Shown here piece by piece: positions 17,024 to 26,065 of a stretch of DNA of 32,910 nucleotides. The DNA is taken from NCBI RefSeq assembly GCF_010093135.1, contig NZ_PDWK01000026.1, positions 8,544 to 41,453 on the forward strand. Direction: 5' to 3'. Position numbers and translations under genes: made by a program. A model generated the notes under the pieces. It worked only from the letters and a program-made list of their open reading frames with translations, had not been told where the DNA came from and made no database searches. The stretch's first letter is position 1. Every line of letters begins with the position of its first letter. This stretch comes from Pseudoxanthomonas taiwanensis (GTDB taxonomy: Bacteria; Pseudomonadota; Gammaproteobacteria; Xanthomonadales; Xanthomonadaceae).

Positions 17024-17071
17024 ATGACGCTCCCGCATCCCGAACCGGACTTCCACGCATGCAACGCCTGA
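17024..17071 (+). CDS. Putative 15-codon leader ORF overlapping the PRPP-synthetase-like start
   Basis: An ATG at 17024 sits 5 nt after AGGAGG, the best ribosome-binding site in the region. It encodes MTLPHPEPDFHACNA and stops at 17069-17071, 10 bp inside the next gene, whose own ATG (17059) has no clear ribosome site. The layout suits termination-reinitiation coupling. Two of the 15 codons are His, too few to argue strongly for attenuation. It could equally be a chance ORF. Confidence 0.3.
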   Translation: MTLPHPEPDFHACNA

Positions 17072-17958
17072 TCCTCGCTCTGCCCGGCAACGAACCCTTC
17101 GCCGACCGGCTGGCCGCCGCCTGCGGCGGCGCCCGCGGCCGCATCCAGACCCGCCGCTTTCCCGACGGCGAGAGCTACGTGCGCCTGCTCGACGAGGTCG
17201 CCGGGCGCACGGTGGACCTGGTGTGCACCCTGGCGCACCCGGACGGCCAACTGGCCATGCTGCTGTTCGCCGCCGACTGCGCGCGCGAGCTCGGCGCCGC
17301 GCAGGTCAACCTGGTCGCGCCGTACCTGGCCTACATGCGCCAGGACGCGCGCTTCCACCCCGGCGAGGCGGTCAGCTCGCGGACCTTCGCGCGGGTGCTG
17401 TCGGCGCACTTCGACGCCCTGGTGACCGTGGATCCGCACCTGCACCGCCATCCGGCGCTGGACGCCGTGTACACCATTCCCGCCACCGCCCTGCACGCGG
17501 CGCCACTGCTGGCCGACTGGATCGCGGGCAACGTCGCGCGGCCGCTCATCGTCGGTCCGGACGAGGAAAGCGGACAGTGGGCCGGGGCGGTCGCCGCCCG
17601 GATCGGCGCGCCCTGCGTGGTGCTGCGCAAGACCCGCCACGGCGACCGCGAGGTGGACATCGCGCCGGCCGACCTGGGCCGCTACCGCGGCCACACCCCG
17701 GTGCTGGTGGACGACATCGCCTCCTCCGGGCACACCCTGCTGGCCGCCGGCCGCCTGCTGCGGGAGCAGGGCCTGGAGCGGCCCGAATGCGTCGTGGTCC
17801 ACGCCCTGGCCGACGCGGACGCCCACGCGGCGCTGTGCCGGGTCTTCACCCGCTTCACCTCCACCGATTCGGTGCCGCACCCGAGCAACCGCATCGGGCT
17901 GGCGCCGCTGGTCGCACGGGCGCTGGCCGGCGCCGGGCACGGCCCGGCGACGGAGTGA
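17059..17958 (+). CDS. Ribose-phosphate pyrophosphokinase (PRPP synthetase) family protein
   Basis: The protein should transfer pyrophosphate from ATP to ribose-5-phosphate, or act on a related ribose phosphate, in the cytosol. In its 299 residues are FPDGESYVR (34-42), PYLAYMRQDARFHPGEAVSS (88-107), the catalytic Lys191 and Arg193 in LRKTRHGDREV, and the PRPP loop VDDIASSGHT (217-226). The PYLAYMRQD form and short length recall archaeal and other non-classical PRPP synthetases rather than the 310-320 aa bacterial Prs. This is therefore probably a second, specialised copy. The ATG at 17059 starts at the family N-terminus MQRLILALPGNE. It is followed by an AMP/thymidine phosphorylase gene and is divergent from the PRPP-consuming his operon. 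Confidence 0.88.
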   Translation: MQRLILALPGNEPFADRLAAACGGARGRIQTRRFPDGESYVRLLDEVAGRTVDLVCTLAHPDGQLAMLLFAADCARELGAAQVNLVAPYLAYMRQDARFHPGEAVSSRTFARVLSAHFDALVTVDPHLHRHPALDAVYTIPATALHAAPLLADWIAGNVARPLIVGPDEESGQWAGAVAARIGAPCVVLRKTRHGDREVDIAPADLGRYRGHTPVLVDDIASSGHTLLAAGRLLREQGLERPECVVVHALADADAHAALCRVFTRFTSTDSVPHPSNRIGLAPLVARALAGAGHGPATE

Positions 17959-18020
17959 GGCCGCCGCCTTCGGACATGGCCCGGAGGCCACCGTTCCGCC
18001 GCCAGCCGGAGTTGCCCGCC

Positions 18021-19539
18021 TTGAGCCACGCGACCACGCCGCAAGCCCCCGTCCTGCGCGCCACGCGCCTGCGCCTGCACGCCCAGCACCAGGCGGTGGC
18101 GGTGATGCGCACCGACTGCCACATCTGCCGTGCCGAAGGCCTGGCCCCGCGCAGCCAGGTGCTGGTCAGCGCCAACGGCCGCGAGGTCTACGCCCTGCTG
18201 TACCAGACCGACGATCCGCGCGCGCCGCTGGACCAGGTGGCGCTGTCCGAGGCGGCCTGGGAGGCGCTGGGCATCGAGGAAGGCGCGCCGGTGCGGGTGC
18301 GCCACGCGCCCCTGCCCGCCTCGCTGGGCCACGTGCGCCGGCGCCTGCGCGGGCAGCGCCTGGACGCCGCGGACTTCACCGCCATCGTTGGCGACGCCGT
18401 CCGCGGCCGCTATACCGACGTGCAGCTGGCGGCGTTCCTGGCCGCCACCGCGCCCCTGCCGCTGGACGTGCAGGAGATCATCCACCTGACCCGGGCGATG
18501 GTGGAGGCGGGCCGGAGGCTGTCCTGGCCCGGCCGCCCGGTGGTGGACAAGCACTGCGTCGGCGGCCTGCCCGGCAACCGCACCACCCCGATCGTGGTGG
18601 CCATCGCCGCGGCCAACGGCCTGGTGATGCCCAAGACCTCCTCGCGCGCGATCACCTCGCCGGCCGGCACCGCCGACACCATGGCCACACTCACCCCGGT
18701 GGCGCTGGACGCGGACACCCTGCACCGCGTGGTCGAGCGCCACGGCGGCTGCCTGGCCTGGGGCGGGGCCATGCGGCTGTCGCCGGCCGACGATCTGTTC
18801 GTGCGCATCGGGCGCGAGCTGGACATCGACACCGAGGGCCAGATGATCGCCTCGATCCTGTCGAAGAAGATCGCCGCCGGCGCCACCCACGTGGTGATCG
18901 ACATCCCGGTGGGGCCGACCGCCAAGGTGCGCAACCACGACGAGGCCGCGCACCTGGCCGCATGCATGGAACAGGTCGCCGACCACTTCGGGCTGCACCT
19001 GCGCTGCCTGTTCACCGACGGCAGCCAGCCGGTCGGGCGCGGCATCGGCCCGGCGCTGGAGGCGCGCGACGTGCTGGCGGTACTGCAGGGCGCGGCCGAC
19101 GCCCCCCGCCGACCTGCGCGAGCGCGCCACCCTGGTGGCCGGCGCGGTGCTGGAGATCGGCGGCGCCGCCGGGCCCGGCCAGGGTCAGGCCCTGGCCCTG
19201 CACACCCTTGAGGACGGTCGCGCCTGGGCGCGTTTCCAGGCCATCTGCCTGGCCCAGGGCGGGCTGTTCACCCCGCCCCGCGCCACGTACGTGGAGACCC
19301 TGGCGGCGCCCATCCCCGGCACGGTCACCGTGATCGACAACCGCAGGCTGTCGCGGCTGGCCAAGCTGGCCGGTGCGCCGCAGAGCCCGGCGGCCGGCGT
19401 GCGTCTGCAGGTGCGGCTGGGCGATGCGGTGCGCGCCGGGCAGCCGCTGCTGCAGCTGCATGCGCAGAGCCCGGGCGAGCTGGCCTACGCGCTGGACTAC
19501 TTCCACAGCGCCGGGCCGATCATCACCGTCGCCGGCTGA
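18021..19539 (+). pseudogene. Archaeal-type AMP/thymidine phosphorylase, frameshifted
   Basis: Relatives phosphorolyse AMP (or thymidine) to a free base and a ribose phosphate; the archaeal enzymes make ribose-1,5-bisphosphate. Motifs include MRTDCHICRAEG, VDKHCVGGLPGNRTTP, KTSSRAITSPAGTADTM, LAWGGAMRLSPADD and GQMIASILSKKIAAG. After codon 360 the frame is lost in a run of six C (19102-19107). The C-terminal domain (ATLVAGAVLEIGG onward) continues to 19539 in the +1 frame. Removing one C restores 505 residues, the normal length. The TTG at 18021 has GGAG 9 nt upstream; an in-frame ATG at 17976 is the alternative. The intact second part suggests a sequencing error or a very recent mutation. 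Confidence 0.85.
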
Positions 19540-19555
19540 GGCGCCGGCAACGGCC

Positions 19556-21457
19556 TCAGGCGTCGAGGGCCTGGCGCACCACCTGCAGCAGTTCGCCGGA
19601 GGCGACCAGGCGCACCATCGCTGCGACCTCGCCGTCCAGCGCGCGGTCGCGCTCCAGGAAGGGCACCACCTGGCGGATGTGCGCGTGCGCGGCGGCCACC
19701 GCGGCGCCGGGATGGAAGGCCTCGGCCTGGGCCAGCTGCCGGCGCAGGGCCTCGACCTCGTCCATGAACTGCGCATGGAACGGGCTGTCCGGCGCCGGCG
19801 CGCCCTGCACCTTGGCCGCCAGGCCGACGGCGTCGGCGCGGCGGGCCAGGGCGCGGGCGGCGTTGATCATGTCGCGGCGCAGGTCCAGTGCCTGGGCCGC
19901 GGTGTACAGCTCCAGGGCCAGCACCTTGCCCAGGTCCTCGACCATGGCCAGCACGTGGCGCGCCTCGTTGGCGCCCATGGACACGTGGTCCTCGGCGTTG
20001 GCGCTGGTCGGCACCGAGTACACCGAGGCCGGGTGCGCGCGGCTGGCCAGGTCGTTGACAATGGCCGCGGCGGTGTACTGCACGATCATGTGGCCGGACT
20101 CGGTGGCATCCTCGTTGCCGATCAGGAAGGCCGGCAGACCGTCGTTGGTGGCCGGGTCCACCAGCTTGTTGAGGCGGCGCTCGCTGATCGAGGCCAGCAC
20201 CGGGATCGCCGCCTTGACTGCGCTCATCGCCAGGGCCAGCGGCATGCCGTGGAAGTGGCCGGCCGAGATCACCTGCTCCTCGACGTGGGCCGCGCCCTGC
20301 CTGTCGGGGAAGACCAGCGGGTTGTCGGTGACGGCGTTGAGCTCGATCTCCAGCACGCGGCGGGCGTGGGCCACCGCGTCGCGCACCGCGCCGTGCACCT
20401 GCGGGATGCACCGCAGCGAGTAGCTGTCCTGCGGCTGGTGCTTCTTGCCGCCGCGGAACGGCAGAAAGCGCTGGTAGAAGCGCTCGCGGCCATGGCGCTG
20501 GTCGGCCGGCACCCAATCCCAGCCGATGTCGAAGTGCAGCCGGCGGGCCTCGTCGGTGTCCCAGCTGCCCGGCAACCAAGGGCGGAAGCGCGGCACCAGG
20601 TGGTAGGGAATGTCGGCCAGGGTCGAGCCGGCCAGCAGGCGGCGCAGGTTGGCCGCCACCTGGACCTGCCCCGGGTGCGGGCGCAGCGCGTGGACCTCCT
20701 CGGCGAAGGCGCCCAGGCGGCCGGCGAAGGCGTCGATGGTCATGGCTGCGGCCAGGTCGGCCGTGTCCAGCATCAGCTCCAGGCGGTGCAGCGCCAGCAC
20801 GCCCATGGCCAGCATCTGCGCGGTGCCGTTGTTCAGCGCCAGGCCTTCCTTGTAGGACAGGGTGACCGGCTCCAGGCCGGCACGGCGCAGCGCCTCGGCG
20901 CCGGGCAGGCGCTGCCCCTGGAAGAAGGCCTCGCCGCCGCCGAGCAGGACGATGGCCAGGTGCGAGAGCGGGGCCAGGTCGCCGGAGGCGCCCACCGAGC
21001 CCAGCTGCGGCACCACCGGCACGATGCCGGCGTTGAGCATGGCCGCCATCGCCTGCAGGGTCTGCACGCGGATGCCAGAGTGGCCCTTGAGCAGGGTGTT
21101 GAGGCGGATGCAGAGCATGGCCCGCACCACTTCCGGGGACATCGGCTCGCCCACGCACACGGCGTGGGTGACGATCAGGTTGCGCTGCAGCTCCTCGTGC
21201 AGGGAACGGCCAGACGGCGCCGCGCCCGGCAGTTCGTCGCGCAGCGGGTGCGCGCCCAGCAGCTTGTCCGCGTTGCTGCCGAAGCCGGTGGACACGCCGT
21301 AGATCGGCTCCTCGCGCCGCACCTGCTCTGCCAGGAAATCGGCGGCGCGGGCCACGTCACGCAACGCGTCCGGGTCCAGCTCCACCGGTGCGCCGTAGGC
21401 GACCGCGACCAGGCGGTCGCGGGTCAGCGAATGCCCGTCCAGGCGAATGGGCTTCAT
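19556..21457 (-). CDS. HAL/PAL/TAL-family ammonia-lyase (hutH-like), enlarged
   Basis: This MIO-containing lyase eliminates ammonia from histidine or an aromatic amino acid. The ASG triad that forms the MIO group is Ala157-Ser158-Gly159 in GSVGASGDLAPLSHLA. Tyr53 (IYGVSTGFG), Asn209/210, Tyr346 and Arg349 (QDSYSLRC) and Glu489 (SANAEDHVSM) match known active-site positions. The selectivity position reads Thr97-His98, close to the Ser-His of histidine lyases. At 633 aa it exceeds typical HutH (about 510), mainly through a segment at about 278-343. GNFHG reads GHFHG and ANQED reads ANAED. No hutU, hutI or hutG is nearby. The ATG has AGGAGG 8 nt upstream. It lies 30 bp after hisS. Substrate unassigned. 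Confidence 0.85.
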   Translation of the reverse strand: MKPIRLDGHSLTRDRLVAVAYGAPVELDPDALRDVARAADFLAEQVRREEPIYGVSTGFGSNADKLLGAHPLRDELPGAAPSGRSLHEELQRNLIVTHAVCVGEPMSPEVVRAMLCIRLNTLLKGHSGIRVQTLQAMAAMLNAGIVPVVPQLGSVGASGDLAPLSHLAIVLLGGGEAFFQGQRLPGAEALRRAGLEPVTLSYKEGLALNNGTAQMLAMGVLALHRLELMLDTADLAAAMTIDAFAGRLGAFAEEVHALRPHPGQVQVAANLRRLLAGSTLADIPYHLVPRFRPWLPGSWDTDEARRLHFDIGWDWVPADQRHGRERFYQRFLPFRGGKKHQPQDSYSLRCIPQVHGAVRDAVAHARRVLEIELNAVTDNPLVFPDRQGAAHVEEQVISAGHFHGMPLALAMSAVKAAIPVLASISERRLNKLVDPATNDGLPAFLIGNEDATESGHMIVQYTAAAIVNDLASRAHPASVYSVPTSANAEDHVSMGANEARHVLAMVEDLGKVLALELYTAAQALDLRRDMINAARALARRADAVGLAAKVQGAPAPDSPFHAQFMDEVEALRRQLAQAEAFHPGAAVAAAHAHIRQVVPFLERDRALDGEVAAMVRLVASGELLQVVRQALDA

Positions 21458-21487
21458 GGGCTCCCCCTCCTCATGTCGCGGGCGCGC

Positions 21488-22897
21488 TCAGCGCCCGGCC
21501 AGCGCCCGTGCCTGTTCCAGCTCCACGCGCAGCGTGTCGGCCAGCTCGTCGCGCGGCACCTCGAACTGCTGCTCGCGCAGCAGGTCCTTGACCGCGACCA
21601 CGCCGCGCGCCAGCTCGTCCTCGCCGGCCAGGACCACGAAGCGGATCCCGGCACGCGCGGCGTACTGGAACTGCCTGCCCAGCTTGCGCGCCTCCATCTG
21701 CACCTCGGCGTTGATGCCGCCTGCGCGCAGGCGCCGGGCGATGTCCAGCACGTCGGCCAGCTGCGCCTCGTCCATCAGCGCCACCATGGCCTGCACGCTG
21801 CTCTCGGCGATGCCCTCGATCAGGCCGGCCTCGCGCAGCTGCCAGAACAGCCGGGTCAGGCCGATGGAGATGCCCACGCCGGGCAGCTTCGACTTGGTGT
21901 AGTGGCTGGCCAGGTCCTCGTAGCGGCCGCCGGAGCAGATCGAGCCGATCTCCGGGTGGTCCACCAGCTGGGTCTCGTAGACGGTGCCGGTGTAGTAGTC
22001 CAGGCCACGGGCGATGGAGAAGTTCAGGCAGTAGGCCGACTCCGGCACGCCCATGGCGCGCACCAGCTCCAGCACCTGGCGCAGCTCCTCCGCGCCCTCG
22101 CGCAGCGCCTGGCCGCCGGCCCCGCCGGCCTCGGCCAGCACCTGGTCGATCTTCGCCAGGGCGTCGGCGTGCGAACCGGAGCGCACCTCGACGAAGGCCA
22201 GGATCCGCGCCACCGCCTCGGCCGGCAGGTTGAAGTCCGGGCCGGTGAGGGTCTGGCGCACGTACTCGGCGCCGCGCTTGTCCAGCTTGTCCACCTCGCG
22301 CAGGACCAGCGCCTGCTGCTGCGGATCGGCCACGCCCAGCGACTCGAAGAACCCGCGCATCAGCTTGCGGTTGTTCAGCTGCACACGGAAGGCGCCGATG
22401 CCCAGCTCGGCGAACACCGCGTGGATCACCGCCACCACCTCGGCGTCGTAGCGGATGGACAGGGTGTCCTTGCCGATGACGTCGATGTCGCACTGGTAGA
22501 ACTCGCGGAAGCGGCCGCGCTGGGCGCGCTCGCCGCGGTACACGCGCTGCATCTGGTAGCGGCGGAACGGGAAGCTCAGCTCGTGCTCGTGCTCGGCCAC
22601 GTAGCGGGCCAGCGGCACGGTCAGGTCGAAGCGCAGGGCCAGCTCCGGCAGCCCGGCGGAGGCACCGGAGGCGGCGTTGGCCAGCGCGCCGGTGGACTGG
22701 ACGAAATAGACCTGCCGTTCGGTTTCACCGCCCGACTTGGTCAGCAGCACCTCGGACAGCTCGAAGACGGGGGTTTCCACCGGCAGGAAGCCGAAGCGCT
22801 CGTAGTTGCGCCGGATGACGTCGAGCATGCGCTGGAAGGCGATCTGCTCGCGCGGCAGCAGTTCCAGGACGCCAGGTGGGGTACGGGGCCTGATCAA
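21488..22897 (-). CDS. hisS: Histidyl-tRNA synthetase
   Basis: This class II synthetase charges tRNA-His in the cytosol. Motif 2 reads [19 protein letters not shown] (about 117-135), the histidine-binding signature is [12 protein letters not shown] (297-308), GGRYEDL follows at 323-329, and motif 3 is [12 protein letters not shown] (340-351). The C-terminal anticodon-binding domain begins about residue 370. The 469 aa length exceeds E. coli HisS (424) because of an insertion after [13 protein letters not shown] and in the middle, as I recall for xanthomonad HisS. The start is a TTG at 22897 with AGGAG 7 nt upstream; no in-frame ATG fits better. The ammonia-lyase gene follows at 30 bp in the same direction. 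Confidence 0.95.
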   Translation of the reverse strand: MIRPRTPPGVLELLPREQIAFQRMLDVIRRNYERFGFLPVETPVFELSEVLLTKSGGETERQVYFVQSTGALANAASGASAGLPELALRFDLTVPLARYVAEHEHELSFPFRRYQMQRVYRGERAQRGRFREFYQCDIDVIGKDTLSIRYDAEVVAVIHAVFAELGIGAFRVQLNNRKLMRGFFESLGVADPQQQALVLREVDKLDKRGAEYVRQTLTGPDFNLPAEAVARILAFVEVRSGSHADALAKIDQVLAEAGGAGGQALREGAEELRQVLELVRAMGVPESAYCLNFSIARGLDYYTGTVYETQLVDHPEIGSICSGGRYEDLASHYTKSKLPGVGISIGLTRLFWQLREAGLIEGIAESSVQAMVALMDEAQLADVLDIARRLRAGGINAEVQMEARKLGRQFQYAARAGIRFVVLAGEDELARGVVAVKDLLREQQFEVPRDELADTLRVELEQARALAGR

Positions 22898-22937
22898 CGA
22901 AAGACTCCTGCGGGGGAACGCATGGACGGGATGCGGA

Positions 22938-22943
22938 ATTCTA
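22938..22943 (-). promoter_or_regulatory. Candidate -10 element for hisS
   Basis: On the minus strand this reads TAGAAT, a 5/6 match, about 41 bp before the TTG start. The predicted leader is about 34 nt. The -35 region is poor (CCGTGA at 17 bp). Confidence 0.4.
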
Positions 22944-22986
22944 CCGCCTCCCGCCCCCCGTCACGGCACGCGGCGCAGCCAACCGG

Positions 22987-22992
22987 TATGAT
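22987..22992 (+). promoter_or_regulatory. Candidate -10 element for the FNR-type regulator
   Basis: TATGAT (5/6 match) lies about 19 bp before the GTG at 23011, in the divergent gap shared with hisS. No -35 hexamer is evident and no TTGAT-N4-ATCAA box is present. A transcript from here would have a leader of about 12 nt and would lose the AAGGG ribosome site (22995-22999) in part. Confidence 0.25.
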
Positions 22993-23010
22993 GTAAGGGT
23001 CCTGTCCCGT

Positions 23011-23763
23011 GTGCCCGCCATGGCCTGGCCTCCGTTCGACAACCCCTGCCTGACCCCTCCCCCCCAGGAGACGGGTCTGCTGGCCCCCTGCGCGCATTGC
23101 GAGGTGCGGCACCTGGCCGTGTGCTCGGCGCTGGACCAGGAGGAGGCGCATGCCCTGTACGCGGCCGCCAGCAGCCAACTGCTCGGCCCGGGCGTGGTCC
23201 TGGCCCGCCAGGGCGACCCGCGCAAGCACGTCTACACCGTGGTGCGCGGCGCGCTGCGCCTGGTGCGCCTGACCGCCGACGGCCGCCGCCAGGTCGCCGG
23301 CTTCGCCCTGCCCGGCGACTTCGTGGGCCTGAGCGGGTCGCCGACCCACCAGCACGACATCGAGACCCTGGGCGAGACCCAGCTGTGCAGCTTCGGCGTG
23401 GAGGCCATGCGCCGCCTGGCCGAGCGCTATCCGGCCCTGCAGGCCAAGCTGCTGGAGCGGGCCTGCATCGAGCTGGACTCGGCGCGCGAGCAGATGATGT
23501 CGCTGGCGCGCATGAACCCCACCGAACGCCTGGCCGACTTCCTGCTGAAGCTGGCCGCGCGCGAAGCCCGTGCCGGCAACCCTGGGCCGATGGTGGCCCT
23601 GCCGATGCCGCGCGCGGACATCGCCGACCACCTGGGCCTGACCGTGGAGACGGTCAGCCGCTGCCTGACCAGCCTGCGCAACCGCGGCCTGATCGCCATG
23701 CCGGAGACCTACCGGGTGGAGATCCTCGACTTCGCCGGCCTGGAAGCGCTCAACGGCGGCTGA
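23011..23763 (+). CDS. FNR-type Crp/Fnr-family transcriptional regulator
   Basis: This is a predicted oxygen-responsive DNA-binding regulator. Cys27, Cys30 and Cys38 (C-x2-C-x7-C in PCAHCEVRHLAVC) plus Cys126 (TQLCSF) match the four-cysteine [4Fe-4S] ligand set of FnrN/FnrL-like proteins. The cyclic-nucleotide-type beta barrel runs from about 55 to 130. A long dimerisation helix follows, then a helix-turn-helix (about 200-227) whose recognition helix carries E-T-V-S-R (213-217), the FNR signature for TTGAT half-sites. The GTG at 23011 has AAGGG 11 nt upstream; an ATG at 23020 is the alternative and spares all key residues. Targets cannot be named from this window. Confidence 0.9.
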   Translation: MPAMAWPPFDNPCLTPPPQETGLLAPCAHCEVRHLAVCSALDQEEAHALYAAASSQLLGPGVVLARQGDPRKHVYTVVRGALRLVRLTADGRRQVAGFALPGDFVGLSGSPTHQHDIETLGETQLCSFGVEAMRRLAERYPALQAKLLERACIELDSAREQMMSLARMNPTERLADFLLKLAAREARAGNPGPMVALPMPRADIADHLGLTVETVSRCLTSLRNRGLIAMPETYRVEILDFAGLEALNGG

Positions 23764-23865
23764 GCCCGGCGGCCCGGCACCGCCTTTCCCCCACCCCGTC
23801 CGCCCGCTCCCGCGGCGCGCATCCGCGCGCCCGCGCCGCCGGACGCGTTCTCCATGCCCCGGAAA

Positions 23866-23890
23866 CGCAGAAAGCAGGCCGAAGCCTGCT
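23866..23890 (-). terminator. Intrinsic terminator of pnp
   Basis: On the minus strand a 7-bp stem AGCAGGC/GCCTGCT (23873-23890) closes a TTCG loop, giving the very stable cUUCGg tetraloop. It is followed by TTTCTGCG. It starts about 30 bp after the pnp stop. Confidence 0.75.
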
Positions 23891-23920
23891 CCCTGGTGAT
23901 TCCGGTGCTGGCGGGGCCGG

Positions 23921-26026
23921 TCAGCCGGCCACGCCCTCGCCTTCCTCGACAGCCTTGATCGACAGGCGGATACGGCCCTGCTTGTCGACTTCCAGCACCT
24001 TGACCTTGACCACGTCGCCTTCCTTGAGCTTGTCGGAGACCTTCTCCACGCGCTCGCTGGAGATCTGCGAGACGTGCACCAGGCCGTCCTTGCCCGGCAG
24101 GATGGTCACGAAGGCGCCGAAGTCCATGATCTTGACGATCTTGCCCTCGTAGATCCGGCCCGGTTCGACGTCAGAGGTGATCTGCTCGATGCGCGCCCTG
24201 GCGGCCTGGGCCGCGGCGGCGTTGACCGAGGCGATGACCACGGTGCCGTCGTCCTGGATGTCGATCTGGGTGCCGGTTTCCTTGGTGATGCTCTGGATGG
24301 TCGCGCCGCCCTTGCCGATCACCTCGCGGATCTTGTCCGGGTGGATCTTGATGGTCAGCAGGCGCGGGGCGTACTCGGACAGCTCGGCGCGCGGGGCGCT
24401 GATGGCCTTGGCCATCTCGTCGAGGATGTGCAGGCGGCCGGCCTTGGCCTGCTCCAGCGCCTTGCGCATGATCTCCTCGGTGATGCCCTCGATCTTGATG
24501 TCCATCTGCAGGGCGGACACGCCGTCGGCGGTACCGGCGACCTTGAAGTCCATGTCGCCTAGGTGGTCCTCGTCGCCGAGGATGTCGGACAGCACCACGA
24601 ACTGGTCGCCTTCCTTGACCAGGCCCATGGCGATGCCGGCCACCGGCGCCTTCACCGGCACGCCGGCATCCATCAGCGCCAGCGAGCTGCCGCAGACCGA
24701 GGCCATGGACGAGGAACCGTTGGACTCGGTGATCTCCGAGACCACGCGCACGGTGTACGGGAACTCCTCGATGGTCGGCATCACCGCCATCACGCCGCGC
24801 TTGGCCAAGCGGCCGTGGCCGATCTCGCGGCGCTTGGGTGCGCCGAAGCGGCCGCACTCGCCCACCGAGTACGGCGGGAAGTTGTAGTGGAACAGGAAGT
24901 TCTCGCGGTACTCGCCGGTGACCGCGTCGATGATCTGGCCGTCGCGCGCGGTGCCCAGGGTGGTGACCACGATGGCCTGGGTCTCGCCGCGGGTGAACAT
25001 GGCCGAGCCGTGGGTGCGCGGCAGCACGCCGGTCTTCACGGTGATCGGGCGGACGGCGTCCAGGGCGCGGCCGTCGATGCGGACCTTGGTGGTCAGCACG
25101 GCGTCGCGCATGGTGCGGTATTCGAGCTCGCCGAACTCCTTGTTCAGCTCGGCCGGGTCCCATCCCTCGGCGGCGATGCGGCCGGCCAGCTGCTCGGTGA
25201 CGTCCTTCTTGATCTCGGCGATGGCGTCGCGGCGCTGCAGCTTGTCGCGGATCTGGAAGGCCTCGGCCAGGCGGTTGCCCACGGCCTCCTTCAGCGCGGC
25301 GATCAGGGCCTCGTTCTTCGGCGGCGGCACCCAGTCGCTGGGCTTGACGCCGGCCTCGACGGTCAGCTCGTTGATCGCGTTGATGACCTTCTGCATCTCG
25401 CGGTGGCCGAACATCACCGCGCCGAGCATCACTTCCTCGCTCAGCAGCTGGGCCTCGGACTCCACCATCAGCACGGCGTTGGAGGTGCCGGCCACCACCA
25501 GCTCGAGCTTGGATTCCTTCAGCTCGCTGGTGGTCGGGTTGAGCAGGTACTGGCCGTCCTTGTAGCCGACCTTGGCGGCGCCGATCGGGCCCTTGAACGG
25601 GGTGCCGGCCAGGGCCAGGGCGGCGGAGGCGCCGATCATGGCCGGGATGTCGCCGTCGATCTCCGGATCGAGCGACATCACCGTGGCGATGATCTGGACC
25701 TCGTTCTTGTAGTCCTCCGGGAACAGCGGCCGGATCGGGCGGTCGATCAGGCGGGAAATCAGCGTTTCCTTCTCGGTCGGGCGGCCCTCGCGCTTGAAGA
25801 AACCGCCGGGGATGCGGCCGCCGGCGTAGAACTTCTCCTGGTAGTCCACGGTGAGCGGGAAGAAGTCCTGGCCCTCGCGCGCGGTCTTGGCGGCCACGCA
25901 GGTGACCAGCAGTACGGTGTCGTCCATCTTGACGATCACCGCGCCGCTGGCCTGGCGGGCGACCTCGCCCGTTTCCAGCGTTACGGTGTGCTTGCCGTAC
26001 TGGAAGGTTTTGGTGATTTTTGCCAC
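23921..26026 (-). CDS. pnp: Polynucleotide phosphorylase
   Basis: This 3'-5' phosphorolytic exoribonuclease and RNA polymerising enzyme is a trimer in the cytosol and an RNA degradosome partner in other bacteria. The order of domains is two RNase PH cores (about 10-145 and 320-545, the second with [22 protein letters not shown] holding the catalytic aspartates), a KH domain with GKGG (about 555-615), and an S1 domain (about 620-690, [21 protein letters not shown]). Length 701 aa is normal. The start is GTG at 26026 with AAGGA 6 nt upstream. It lies downstream of rpsO, the common order, with a 197-bp leader region containing hairpins. Confidence 0.97.
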   Translation of the reverse strand: MAKITKTFQYGKHTVTLETGEVARQASGAVIVKMDDTVLLVTCVAAKTAREGQDFFPLTVDYQEKFYAGGRIPGGFFKREGRPTEKETLISRLIDRPIRPLFPEDYKNEVQIIATVMSLDPEIDGDIPAMIGASAALALAGTPFKGPIGAAKVGYKDGQYLLNPTTSELKESKLELVVAGTSNAVLMVESEAQLLSEEVMLGAVMFGHREMQKVINAINELTVEAGVKPSDWVPPPKNEALIAALKEAVGNRLAEAFQIRDKLQRRDAIAEIKKDVTEQLAGRIAAEGWDPAELNKEFGELEYRTMRDAVLTTKVRIDGRALDAVRPITVKTGVLPRTHGSAMFTRGETQAIVVTTLGTARDGQIIDAVTGEYRENFLFHYNFPPYSVGECGRFGAPKRREIGHGRLAKRGVMAVMPTIEEFPYTVRVVSEITESNGSSSMASVCGSSLALMDAGVPVKAPVAGIAMGLVKEGDQFVVLSDILGDEDHLGDMDFKVAGTADGVSALQMDIKIEGITEEIMRKALEQAKAGRLHILDEMAKAISAPRAELSEYAPRLLTIKIHPDKIREVIGKGGATIQSITKETGTQIDIQDDGTVVIASVNAAAAQAARARIEQITSDVEPGRIYEGKIVKIMDFGAFVTILPGKDGLVHVSQISSERVEKVSDKLKEGDVVKVKVLEVDKQGRIRLSIKAVEEGEGVAG

Positions 26027-26065
26027 GTTGGTTCCTTAGGATACTGCTGCTAGCTTGTTGACCGG

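Noticed and set aside
19531-19548. Hairpin of two GCCGGC blocks at the end of the phosphorylase gene as a bidirectional terminator
   Set aside because: The stem is only 6 bp, overlaps the stop codon and lacks a T tract in both directions.
22889-22901. TTGATC at the hisS start as an FNR box
   Set aside because: Only one TTGAT half-site is present. The matching ATCAA four bases further is absent, and it coincides with the start codon.
19373-22996. 1207-codon plus-strand open frame
   Set aside because: It is antisense to the ammonia-lyase and hisS, with shadow composition. The coding strand has clear families throughout.
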